A stretch of DNA of 6,856 bases from Haloferacaceae archaeon. GTDB lineage: Archaea; Halobacteriota; Halobacteria; Halobacteriales; Haloferacaceae. The notes beneath the pieces are model-generated. The model searched no databases and was not told the origin of the DNA. It saw only the letters and a list, made by a program, of their open reading frames with translations. The stretch lies in the NCBI GenBank assembly GCA_018609965.1, contig JAHENP010000337.1, positions 1-6,856 on the forward strand. The letters are read 5' to 3'. Shown here piece after piece: positions 1-4,973 of this stretch (positions are counted from its first letter, which is position 1; each line of letters opens with the position of its first letter). The translations under genes were made by a program, and so were the position numbers.

Positions 1-934
1 ACGTATAGAACTGGAGGGCGCGGAACGGGAGGTGGTGCAAGCGTCGGTTCATCCGCGTGCCGTAGTCGATACTGTCGCGCATCTCTTTGAGGTCTTCAAA
101 GACGATGCACGGCTTCTCGAACTGACGACTCCACTCCACGACGTGCCGGGACACCTTGTGGAGTCGGTCACGAACAAACCGTTCCTCACGCCCTTCCAGC
201 GTGTCGTGCATACTCGACTTCCCTGCGTTCTGCACGCGCTTTCGCATCGTGAAGTAGCGATGGCGCTCGAACTTGATCCCGGGAAAGTCGATGACCAGCG
301 TGTCTTCGACACCGTTCTCGGAGAGCGCGGTCAGGGCCACGTTGTCCTCGTTCACGTCCACGCCAACGACCGTCCGCGAGTCTTGCTTGTCTCGAACGGT
401 CTGCTCGGTATTGCGGATATTGACGTGGAGTTCCGGCTCACCGTCACACCACAGCGTCTCGGACGTTGTGACCGTCCACTCGTCGCTCTTGAGCGCGGTC
501 TTGAGGAGGTCAAGGTGGGCATTACTTCCGTCAAGGACGCCCTTGACGTGGGTGTAGGGTTTCGCGCTGATGCGGAACGCCACGTCGCCGTCATCGGTGA
601 GCGACAGATTGTACCCCTCTGTGAAGTTCGCCCGGAGCGGGTACGTGCCATCCTTTGTGTGACTGGGTTTGCCGAAGTCGTCGTACTCGTAGTAGTTCTC
701 CATCGCCCCGAGTGCCTTGGCGACGATGCGTTGGGTCGTGTTCTTCACGAGGTCGGCATCGTCTTCGAGGCGAGGCGAAATCGAATCCCAGTCTACGCCC
801 TCTTTGGCGAGACGGATGGTTTCGTTGTACACTCGGCGGGCTTCGAGAGTGGCGTCGTACAGCAGACCCTCGTTGTCACTCTGGATGTCGAGTTGGAAGT
901 CCAGCGTCTTGACGAGAGTCTGTGAGTCAGTCAT
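1..934 (-). CDS. tnpB: TnpB, RNA-guided nuclease of IS200/IS605 (C-terminus off window)
   Basis: I translated the minus strand from ATG 934; it stays open for 311 codons to the window edge, starting MTDSQTLVKTLDFQLDI. TnpB proteins are RNA-guided DNA nucleases ancestral to Cas12 that cut at the donor site and help retain the element. The RuvC-I motif GVDVNEDNVALTAL is at about residues 191-204 (catalytic Asp193), and the RuvC-II motif CIVFEDLKEMRDS is at about 276-288 (catalytic Glu280). Between them is the usual Arg/Lys-rich helix (R-KRVQNAGKSS). The N-terminal part resembles the haloarchaeal IS1341-type proteins. About 100 residues are missing to the left, including the expected zinc finger and RuvC-III Asp, so I cannot say whether the gene is intact. 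The ATG overlaps the stop of the upstream gene (ATGA, 934-931), suggesting translational coupling. Confidence 0.94.
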   Translation of the reverse strand, partial: MTDSQTLVKTLDFQLDIQSDNEGLLYDATLEARRVYNETIRLAKEGVDWDSISPRLEDDADLVKNTTQRIVAKALGAMENYYEYDDFGKPSHTKDGTYPLRANFTEGYNLSLTDDGDVAFRISAKPYTHVKGVLDGSNAHLDLLKTALKSDEWTVTTSETLWCDGEPELHVNIRNTEQTVRDKQDSRTVVGVDVNEDNVALTALSENGVEDTLVIDFPGIKFERHRYFTMRKRVQNAGKSSMHDTLEGREERFVRDRLHKVSRHVVEWSRQFEKPCIVFEDLKEMRDSIDYGTRMNRRLHHLPFRALQFYT

Positions 935-1086
935 TCTTCGTCTTGATCGGTGGGTTCTGAGGTTCGGACGACTTTCACGTCGGCCCCTCGCCAGCGTTTG
1001 GGGACGGTGACGTGGGCGCTATTCCCGAACGGCTTGACCTCGCCGTCGAGAACTTCCTCGCCGTCGATTTCAAAGCGATTCGTCAC
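931..1086 (-). CDS. DUF2080-type transposon-associated protein (AbrB-like fold likely)
   Basis: A 51-codon gene begins at GTG 1086 and reads (M)TNRFEIDGEEVLDGEV, then KPFGNSAHVTVPKRW, then RGADVKVVRTSEPTDQDEE. It matches what I know of the small haloarchaeal 'DUF2080 family transposase-associated' proteins that sit directly before tnpB. The core 'FGNSAHVTVPKRW-GADVKVV' resembles the swapped-hairpin AbrB/SpoVT DNA-binding motif, so a role in binding element DNA or regulating transposition is plausible but inferred. Its TGA overlaps the tnpB ATG by 4 nt, so the two are probably one transcript. No ATG is available in frame downstream before the conserved core, which supports the GTG. The acidic tail is typical of haloarchaeal proteins. 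Confidence 0.88.
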   Translation of the reverse strand: MTNRFEIDGEEVLDGEVKPFGNSAHVTVPKRWRGADVKVVRTSEPTDQDEE

Positions 1087-1092
1087 ACCTCT

Positions 1093-1111
1093 GTATATCC
1101 TTTGGATATAC
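1093..1111. promoter_or_regulatory. Palindromic TATA-containing divergent promoter region of the IS
   Basis: A perfect inverted repeat, GTATATCC-TTT-GGATATAC, lies in the 44-nt spacer between the GTG of the DUF2080-type gene and the ATG of tnpA. Each arm carries a TATA-like ATATA. The right arm is 20-27 nt before the tnpA ATG, a spacing that fits a leaderless or short-leader haloarchaeal transcript, and the palindrome gives the minus-strand unit an equivalent box. The symmetry may also be an operator for the adjacent AbrB-like protein. Promoter use is inferred from position and base composition. Confidence 0.55.
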
Positions 1112-1130
1112 TTAACTGTGTTGTTGGAGT

Positions 1131-1589
1131 ATGTTCGATATGGGCGAGAAGCGGTCGAATCACACGGTGTACAACGTCAACTACCACGTCGTATGGTGTC
1201 CGAAGTCAAGCAAATCGAAGATTTGCGTACCTCGCGGGATCTCCGATCCCGCTCAGTATCGCCACTCGATACTCGAACCAATCGAAGACTCGTTGGAAGC
1301 GAGTTTTCGGGACGTGTGCGACGAGTACGGCTACGAGATACTGTCGTTGCACATCTCACCAGACCAAGTACATCTGTTCCTCTCTGCTCACCCGAAGCAC
1401 ACGCCGAGCGAGATTGTTCGGACGGTCAAGAGCGTCACGGCCCGGAAGATGTGGGAACAGCATGAGTCGTTCTTCGAGGAGTATCTGTGGGGTGGTGGGT
1501 TCTGGGAACGTTCGTACTACATCGGGACTGCGGGAACCGTCTCAACGGAGACGATTGAACGGTATATCGAACGAACAGAACACGTCTAA
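1131..1589 (+). CDS. tnpA: TnpA, IS200/IS605 Y1 (HUH) transposase, probably defective
   Basis: The 152-residue protein has the IS200 family layout. YNVNYHVVWCPK is at residues 14-25, the HUH-region strand HISPDQVHLFLS at 74-85, WGGGFWERSYYIGTAG at 120-135, and a C-terminal helix TIERYIERTEH has Tyr145 as the expected nucleophile. TnpA cuts and rejoins single-stranded element ends at hairpins. Two features are odd. First, residues 26-42 (SSKSKICVPRGISDPAQ) interrupt the usual CPK-YRHSILEP join; removing them gives about 135 residues, the normal length. Second, the metal-binding HUH pair normally reads HVH, but here it is Gln79-Val-His81; CAA for CAC or CAT is a single-base change. Either could abolish activity. 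ATG 1131 is used here; ATG 1140 (MGEKRSNHT) is an alternative and is better spaced from GGAG at 1126-1129. The gene is divergent from the tnpB unit and points toward the antitoxin remnant. Confidence 0.93.
   Translation: MFDMGEKRSNHTVYNVNYHVVWCPKSSKSKICVPRGISDPAQYRHSILEPIEDSLEASFRDVCDEYGYEILSLHISPDQVHLFLSAHPKHTPSEIVRTVKSVTARKMWEQHESFFEEYLWGGGFWERSYYIGTAGTVSTETIERYIERTEHV
1207..1257. repeat. 51-nt in-frame double-hairpin insertion within tnpA
   Basis: Two perfect hairpins with 3-nt loops sit side by side: GCAAATC-GAA-GATTTGC (1210-1226) and GCGGGATC-TCC-GATCCCGC (1234-1252). They share the core ATC-nnn-GAT. Removing 51 nt restores the CCGAAGTATCGC (P-K-Y-R) join expected for this transposase family. 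The trinucleotide AGT occurs on both sides (1204-1206 and 1255-1257), consistent with a 3-nt target duplication, although chance is possible. The insert is a multiple of 3 and free of stops on this frame, so tnpA stays open. It resembles in principle the palindromic elements that insert in frame into genes in Rickettsia, or REP/BIME pairs. I do not recognise a named family. Confidence 0.75.
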
Positions 1590-1602
1590 GTGTCGGCTTC
1601 AC

Positions 1603-1623
1603 CCTCGGGGTCAAGCCCCGAGG
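1603..1623. repeat. Subterminal hairpin at the tnpA-side end of the IS
   Basis: CCTCGGGG-TCAAG-CCCCGAGG forms a perfect 8-bp stem with a 5-nt loop, 13 nt after the tnpA stop and about 19 nt inside the inferred element end. Position and form match the imperfect or perfect hairpins at IS200/IS605 ends that TnpA binds as single-stranded DNA. It could also attenuate tnpA read-through into the downstream gene. No T-tract follows directly; the first T-run, TTTT, is at 1635-1638. Confidence 0.75.
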
Positions 1624-1642
1624 CACTCGCCTTGTTTTCTCT

Positions 1643-1909
1643 GTAGACCAGGCTGACGCGCTCGCTGCGGTGTTCGAGACGGATCGAACGGACATTCTCA
1701 TCTCTGCACTTCGGGAGTACCTGCGGGACGCCGCGCACTCTGACGAAGTGAAACAGGAGACCGCGGAGGCGTTCTACGACGGCGACATCACGTTCGAGGA
1801 GTTGCAAGACCTCGTCGGGCACGAGGAGGCCGCCAACTTCCGACTGCTGAAACAACAGCTAACCGACGAGTTCGTCGACGAGACTGCAGAGGAGCTGGCC
1901 GACTCGTAG
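1643..1909 (+). pseudogene. RHH-type antitoxin gene, 5'-truncated by the IS
   Basis: Starting at the inferred IS boundary the frame reads VDQADALAAVFETDRTDILISALREYLRDA, which looks like the two helices of a ribbon-helix-helix (MetJ/Arc/CopG) antitoxin. An acidic C-terminal region (about residues 31 to the end) would contact the toxin. The N-terminal beta-strand that binds operator DNA, with its start codon, is missing, and the sequence before 1643 is the IS end. The frame is open back to 1559 but holds no ATG; the first start-like codon is GTG 1670, which would give a 79-residue product lacking part of helix 1. Its TAG (1907-1909) directly abuts the ATG of the PIN gene. The toxin-binding tail could still be made from GTG 1670, so loss of function is likely for autoregulation but uncertain for toxin binding. 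Confidence 0.65.
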
Positions 1910-2449
1910 ATGGCTCTGATCGTGGCCGACACGTCGGCTGTCGTGAGCCTCGGAACGGTGACAACCACCGCACCGAATCCACTTGATCACCTCCTCGACT
2001 CGCACACTGTGGTGGTCCCATCACAGGTCGTGGACGAACTCACCAAGACTGCGTCCTATGACGACGTATCCGGTGAGGCGGCACGAGCGGTTCTCGACCG
2101 CCGCTCTGCGTTCGAGGCTCGTTCTGTCGAACTGGACGAGACGTTCCCGCTGGACGACGGCGAGAACGCGGCGGTCACGTTGGCAAACGACATTGGGGCC
2201 GTGCAACTGCTCTGTGACGAGTTCACTCGACTCGCGCTCGTCCACGCCTCACTCGTCGAGACCCGCCTCGTCACGACACCCATCCTGCTCACTGCGCTGG
2301 TTCGTAACGACGTGATTTCGCCCGAGACTGCCGACGAACTCTTGACCGCGATGAGTGACGCTCGTCGTTGGTCGTCGAACGCCTACGTCGAACGGGCCCA
2401 GTCCACGCTTCGACAGCAACGCGACAACGAGCATCCCGACTCGAACTGA
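1910..2449 (+). CDS. PIN-domain protein, VapC-like toxin ribonuclease
   Basis: The 179-residue protein begins MALIVADTSAVVSLG, the typical first strand of a PIN domain with metal-binding Asp7. Further acidic residues fall where PIN nucleases carry them: Glu43 in VVPSQVVDEL, the D-x-GEN segment at 82-86 (Glu85), and Asp103 in VQLLCDEF. PIN proteins of toxin-antitoxin systems cut tRNA or rRNA using Mg2+ or Mn2+. At 179 residues it is longer than most VapC (about 130), with a helical, Arg/Gln-rich C-terminal tail. It follows the RHH antitoxin remnant with no gap (TAG-ATG), the classic antitoxin-toxin order. With the antitoxin truncated by the IS, expression probably depends on transcription from the element or from weak internal signals. 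The substrate is unknown. A non-toxin PIN protein is the alternative. Confidence 0.83.
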   Translation: MALIVADTSAVVSLGTVTTTAPNPLDHLLDSHTVVVPSQVVDELTKTASYDDVSGEAARAVLDRRSAFEARSVELDETFPLDDGENAAVTLANDIGAVQLLCDEFTRLALVHASLVETRLVTTPILLTALVRNDVISPETADELLTAMSDARRWSSNAYVERAQSTLRQQRDNEHPDSN

Positions 2450-2600
2450 TCGGGTCGTTGGAGACGCGCTCGCCGATCAGAACGACTCTCGGTTCGCTCC
2501 GCCCCCGCACCCGGAGCAGCGACGCCAGCCCGTGACACCCCACTCTCACCACGTCGCTGTCGATCCACAGAGCCAAGTGTGGCGTCGATAATACTCCGGT

Positions 2601-3086
2601 ATGTCTCATGGAACACCGTCGACCGGCGAGGCTGCCGACCGGACGTCCGCGTCGACAGCCGACGCCGAGACGGACGAACGGACCCTGACGGTCGGCGGCG
2701 GTCGACCCATCCGCATCAGCACCGGCCACCGCATCCAACACCACGACGGGAAGTGCTCTCGCCCACACGGGCACAACTACGAGATCACCGTCCGGCTCCG
2801 CGGGGAACTCACCGAGGAGGGGTGGGTCGCCGACAAGGGAACGGTCACGTCCGTGATCGACGAGTGGGACCACGTCTTCCTGTTGGAAGCGGGCGACCCG
2901 TTGATCGAGGCGTTCGCGGACGCCGGCGACGCGGACGGCACCGTCGTGCTTGACGCGCCGCCGACAGCCGAGGTGATGAGCGTCGTCTTAGAGGAACGCA
3001 TCCACGAGCGTGTGCCGGACACCGTCTCGGCCGTCTCCGTCACCGTCCGCGAGACGAACGAACTCGCCGCGGCCGGAGGGCTGTGA
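2601..3086 (+). CDS. queD: QueD, 6-carboxy-5,6,7,8-tetrahydropterin synthase
   Basis: QueD converts 7,8-dihydroneopterin triphosphate to 6-carboxytetrahydropterin, the first pathway-specific step toward preQ0 and archaeosine. The 161-residue protein has the signature C-x3-H-x-H: Cys52 is the catalytic thiol, and His56 and His58 with His43 (STGHRI) are the zinc ligands. The Asp90-His91 pair (DEWDHVFLLE) and Glu151 (VRETNEL) fit the family's catalytic dyad and pterin anchor. About 27 N-terminal residues are low-complexity and acidic, an extension beyond the usual T-fold domain. ATG 2601 is the only ATG before the core. A TATA-like GATAATAC at 2587-2594 lies too close to this ATG for a standard promoter, so the real one is uncertain within the 151-nt gap after the PIN gene, where I see nothing else. 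queE starts 4 nt after the stop, so the two are probably one operon. A 6-pyruvoyltetrahydropterin synthase is unlikely given the neighbours. Confidence 0.95.
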   Translation: MSHGTPSTGEAADRTSASTADAETDERTLTVGGGRPIRISTGHRIQHHDGKCSRPHGHNYEITVRLRGELTEEGWVADKGTVTSVIDEWDHVFLLEAGDPLIEAFADAGDADGTVVLDAPPTAEVMSVVLEERIHERVPDTVSAVSVTVRETNELAAAGGL

Positions 3087-3090
3087 GCCG

Positions 3091-3921
3091 ATGCCAGTCA
3101 ACGACGACACTGATCCCCTCCGGAACGTCGCGGGAGACGACACGACCCGGGACACCGCGAGCGACGACGCTCCCCGCGACACCGCGAGCGACTCCGCCGG
3201 AGAACAGCTTCCGGTCAACGAGCTGTTCTACTCGTTGCAGGGGGAGGGGAAACTCGCGGGTGTGCCGAGCGTGTTCGTCCGCACGAGCGGCTGTAACCTC
3301 CGGTGCTGGTTCTGTGACTCGTATCACACCTCTTGGGAGCCGACACACGCACAGCTGTCGGTCGACGAGATCATTGCTTCCGTGGCGGACCACGACGCAG
3401 ACCACGTCGTCGTCACCGGCGGGGAGCCGATGATCCACGACGGGATCGTCACGTTGCTCGAACGGCTCGCCGACCGTGGCTACCACACCACCGTCGAGAC
3501 GAACGGGACGATCTACCGCGACGCACCGATCGACCTCGCGAGCGTCAGCCCCAAGCTCGCCTCCTCGACGCCGACGGCCGACCGCGACCCGAAAGGTGAC
3601 GGGGAGTGGGCCGAGCGCCACGAGAACGACCGGATCGACGTCGACGCGCTCGCACAACTCGCCGACGCCTACGAGAGCCAGCTCAAGTTCGTCGTCACCG
3701 GCGGCGACGATCTCCCGGAGATCGAACGGATCGTCGACCGTATCCGCGCGGCCGCGAACGACCCGATTCCGGACGGGGACGTGCTCCTCATGCCGGAGGG
3801 AACCACCCGGACGGAACTCGACGAAACCCGCCAGCGCGTGGCCGAACTCGCCGCCGAACACGGCTACCGCTACACCCCGCGGGTCCACGTCGACGTGTGG
3901 AACGACGCACCCGGCACCTGA
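3091..3921 (+). CDS. queE: QueE, 7-carboxy-7-deazaguanine synthase (radical SAM)
   Basis: QueE is the radical SAM enzyme that rearranges 6-carboxytetrahydropterin to 7-carboxy-7-deazaguanine. The 276-residue protein shows the [4Fe-4S]-binding C-x3-C-x2-C as Cys68, Cys72 and Cys75 in SGCNLRCWFCDSYHT. It also has the SAM-contacting TGGEP (109-113), ETNGT (136-140), SPK (153-155), LKFVV (198-202) and LMPEG (233-237), ending in HVDVWND, all in family order. ATG 3091 was chosen over the in-frame upstream GTG 3010 because it lies just after the queD stop and has GGAGG (3075-3079) upstream, inside the queD 3' end. The first 38 or so residues are a disordered acidic extension with a duplicated nine-residue unit (20-28 and 29-37). 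The substrate is made by the adjacent QueD and the product is used by QueC downstream. Confidence 0.96.
   Translation: MPVNDDTDPLRNVAGDDTTRDTASDDAPRDTASDSAGEQLPVNELFYSLQGEGKLAGVPSVFVRTSGCNLRCWFCDSYHTSWEPTHAQLSVDEIIASVADHDADHVVVTGGEPMIHDGIVTLLERLADRGYHTTVETNGTIYRDAPIDLASVSPKLASSTPTADRDPKGDGEWAERHENDRIDVDALAQLADAYESQLKFVVTGGDDLPEIERIVDRIRAAANDPIPDGDVLLMPEGTTRTELDETRQRVAELAAEHGYRYTPRVHVDVWNDAPGT
3148..3201 (+). repeat. 27-nt tandem duplication in the queE N-terminal region
   Basis: Two adjacent 27-nt units encode RDTASDDAP (residues 20-28) and RDTASDSAG (29-37). The DNA is nearly identical over the shared part, with CGAGCGAC in both. It lies in the non-catalytic acidic tail upstream of the radical SAM core, so it probably does not affect catalysis. 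Confidence 0.75.
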
Positions 3922-3941
3922 CCGACCCGAGCGACCGAAGC

Positions 3942-4009
3942 TACCTGAGGTGGATCAGCCACCTAAGGTAACTAAGAAGGCCCAGGTGGCTGAGACGCCT
4001 GCGGTAACT
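3942..4009. repeat. Hairpin and overlapping inverted/direct repeat cluster after queE
   Basis: This stretch begins 20 nt after the queE stop and can fold in at least two exclusive ways. Fold A pairs TACCTGAGGTGG (3942-3953) with CCACCTAAGGTA (3959-3970), 11 of 12 positions, with a 5-nt loop. Fold B pairs TCAGCCACCT (3955-3964) with AGGTGGCTGA (3984-3993), a perfect 10 bp with a 19-nt loop. The segments 3947-3973 and 3983-4009 are also direct repeats offset by 36 nt (20 of 27 identical, both ending GGTAACT). Position suggests a terminator, RNA-processing or stability element for the queD-queE transcript, but no T-tract follows. Function is inferred only from location and structure. Confidence 0.65.
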
Positions 4010-4029
4010 CCGCGATTCCAGACGACGCG

Positions 4030-4162
4030 CACACGACCTGCCGACCGGCACACAACCTGCCGACCGGCACACAACCTGACGACCGGCACACAACCCGCCG
4101 ATCGACACACGATCCGCCGACTGACACACGATACGCCGACCGGCACACGACCCGCCGACCGA
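4030..4162. repeat. 19-bp minisatellite, seven tandem copies, between queE and queC
   Basis: Seven head-to-tail 19-bp units begin at 4030, 4049, 4068, 4087, 4106, 4125 and 4144. The consensus is CACACAACCTGCCGACCGG, with later copies drifting to CACACGA-C-GCCGACCGA. A weak eighth copy (about 12 of 19) may run to 4181. Most units centre on the short palindrome GCCG-AC-CGGC or a one-base variant of it, so each could be a protein-binding site or a small stem. There are no spacers, so this is not CRISPR. The plus strand of 4022-4260 has only about a dozen T residues. The gap 3922-4206 holds no gene that I can support. Confidence 0.85.
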
Positions 4163-4206
4163 CACGCACACCACCCATCGAACGGGATACACGACACACC
4201 ACACAG

Positions 4207-4950
4207 ATGACAGACAACACTCACACGACGACAGACGACACCCACACGACGACAGAGACCACACAGCAACGCGCCGTCGTCCTCGTTTCCGGCGGCATGG
4301 ACAGCGCCACCGCCGCCTACGAGGCCCGCGACCGTGGGTACCACCTCTACTTCCTCCACACCTCCTACGGCCAGCAGACGGCCGCGAAGGAACGCGAGTG
4401 TGCACAGGCGTTGGCCGAGGAGATGGATGTCCAGGACTTCCTCCACGTCGAGACGAGCCACCTCGCACGGATCGGTGCGTCGAGTCTCACCGACGACGGG
4501 ATCGAGATTGCGGACGCCGACCTCGACAGCGACGAGATTCCGGACTCGTACGTCCCGTTCCGGAACGCGAACCTGTTGTCGATCGCCACCTCCTACGCGG
4601 AGGCGAACGACTGCTCGGCGGTGTTCGTCGGCGCCCACAGCGAGGACTACTCCGGCTACCCCGACTGCCGGCCGGCGTTTTTCGAGGCGTTCCAGACGGT
4701 CGTCGACGCCGGCACGAAACCGGAGACGGAGATCAGCGTCGAGGCGCCGTTCACCAAGTGGTCGAAGACGGAGATTGCCGCCCACGGCACAGAGTTGGGC
4801 GTTCCGTACGCCGAGACGTGGAGCTGTTACCGCGCCGACACCCCTGCCTGCGGGACGTGTGACGCCTGTGCCTTCCGGCTCCAGGCGTTCCAGGCGAACG
4901 ACCTGCGTGACCCGGTCGCGTACGAGGAACGGCCCGACTACGTCGACTGA
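4207..4950 (+). CDS. queC: QueC, 7-cyano-7-deazaguanine (preQ0) synthase
   Basis: QueC uses ATP and ammonia to turn 7-carboxy-7-deazaguanine into preQ0, which archaeal tRNA-guanine transglycosylase inserts at tRNA position 15 on the way to archaeosine. The 247-residue protein has the PP-loop SGGMDS (28-33), VPFRN (116-120), GAHSEDYSGYPDCR (142-155) and the four zinc cysteines Cys207, Cys215, Cys218 and Cys221 in CYRADTPACGTCDACAFR. The first 20 residues are an unusual Thr/His/Asp repeat (THTTTDD, THTTTET) that continues the low-T repetitive DNA upstream. The conserved fold begins at about RAVVLVSGG. No other start exists before Met31, which is inside the PP-loop, so ATG 4207 is kept. No Shine-Dalgarno or clear TATA box is seen, so co-transcription with queE through the repeat or an unrecognised promoter are both possible. 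The gene converges on the kinase gene. Confidence 0.96.
   Translation: MTDNTHTTTDDTHTTTETTQQRAVVLVSGGMDSATAAYEARDRGYHLYFLHTSYGQQTAAKERECAQALAEEMDVQDFLHVETSHLARIGASSLTDDGIEIADADLDSDEIPDSYVPFRNANLLSIATSYAEANDCSAVFVGAHSEDYSGYPDCRPAFFEAFQTVVDAGTKPETEISVEAPFTKWSKTEIAAHGTELGVPYAETWSCYRADTPACGTCDACAFRLQAFQANDLRDPVAYEERPDYVD
4219..4260 (+). repeat. 21-nt duplication in the first codons of queC
   Basis: Two adjacent 21-nt units encode THTTTDD (residues 5-11) and THTTTET (12-18). They share CACACGACGACAGA and match the A/C-rich, T-poor composition of the intergenic minisatellite just upstream, though the unit length differs (21 vs 19). The multiple-of-3 unit keeps the queC frame. Confidence 0.7.
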
Positions 4951-4973
4951 ACAGCCTCCAGATCGGTGAGTGG

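Larger units (their letters stand above)
1..1642. mobile_element. IS200/IS605-family insertion sequence (partial, left part off window)
   Basis: The element holds tnpB and a DUF2080-type gene on the minus strand and a divergent tnpA on the plus strand, the IS605-type layout. The end next to tnpA is in the window: a perfect 8-bp hairpin (1603-1623) lies about 19 nt inside the proposed boundary, as expected for the hairpin ends that IS200/IS605 TnpA recognises on single-stranded DNA. I place the boundary at about 1642/1643 because antitoxin-like coding sequence resumes at 1643 (V-D-Q-A-D-A-L). Read on the minus strand, the flank there ends in CTAC, which resembles the short TTAC-like sites these elements insert beside. 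The exact base is inferred. The other end and any guide (omega) RNA at the tnpB 3' end lie left of base 1. These elements make no inverted terminal repeats or long target duplications, and none are seen. Confidence 0.85.

Noticed and set aside
32..925. Long plus-strand open frame (297 codons)
   Set aside because: It is antisense to tnpB, whose minus-strand translation carries RuvC motifs; long antisense frames are common in GC-rich DNA.
950..1656. Plus-strand frames of 171 and 214 codons over the tnpA region
   Set aside because: They are out of frame with the recognisable TnpA and have no family resemblance; they also read across the DUF2080-type gene antisense.
2587..2594. GATAATAC as the queD promoter TATA box
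   Set aside because: It ends only 6 nt before the ATG, too close for an archaeal TATA box (about 25 nt upstream of the transcript start), and there is no later start codon that would fit.
3040..3888. Minus-strand 282-codon frame
   Set aside because: Antisense shadow of queE, which has complete radical SAM motifs.
4030..4162. CRISPR array
   Set aside because: Units are contiguous 19-mers with no spacers, and no cas genes are nearby.
3955..4785. Minus-strand 276-codon and 175-codon Cys/Val/Arg-rich frames over the repeat
   Set aside because: Their repetitive protein (VCRSAG-VPVG) arises from translating the 19-bp repeat antisense and then antisense queC; 19 is not a multiple of 3, and no start or family supports it.
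4951..4973. Bidirectional terminator between queC and the kinase gene
   Set aside because: The 23-nt gap has no T-tract and no hairpin that I can support.
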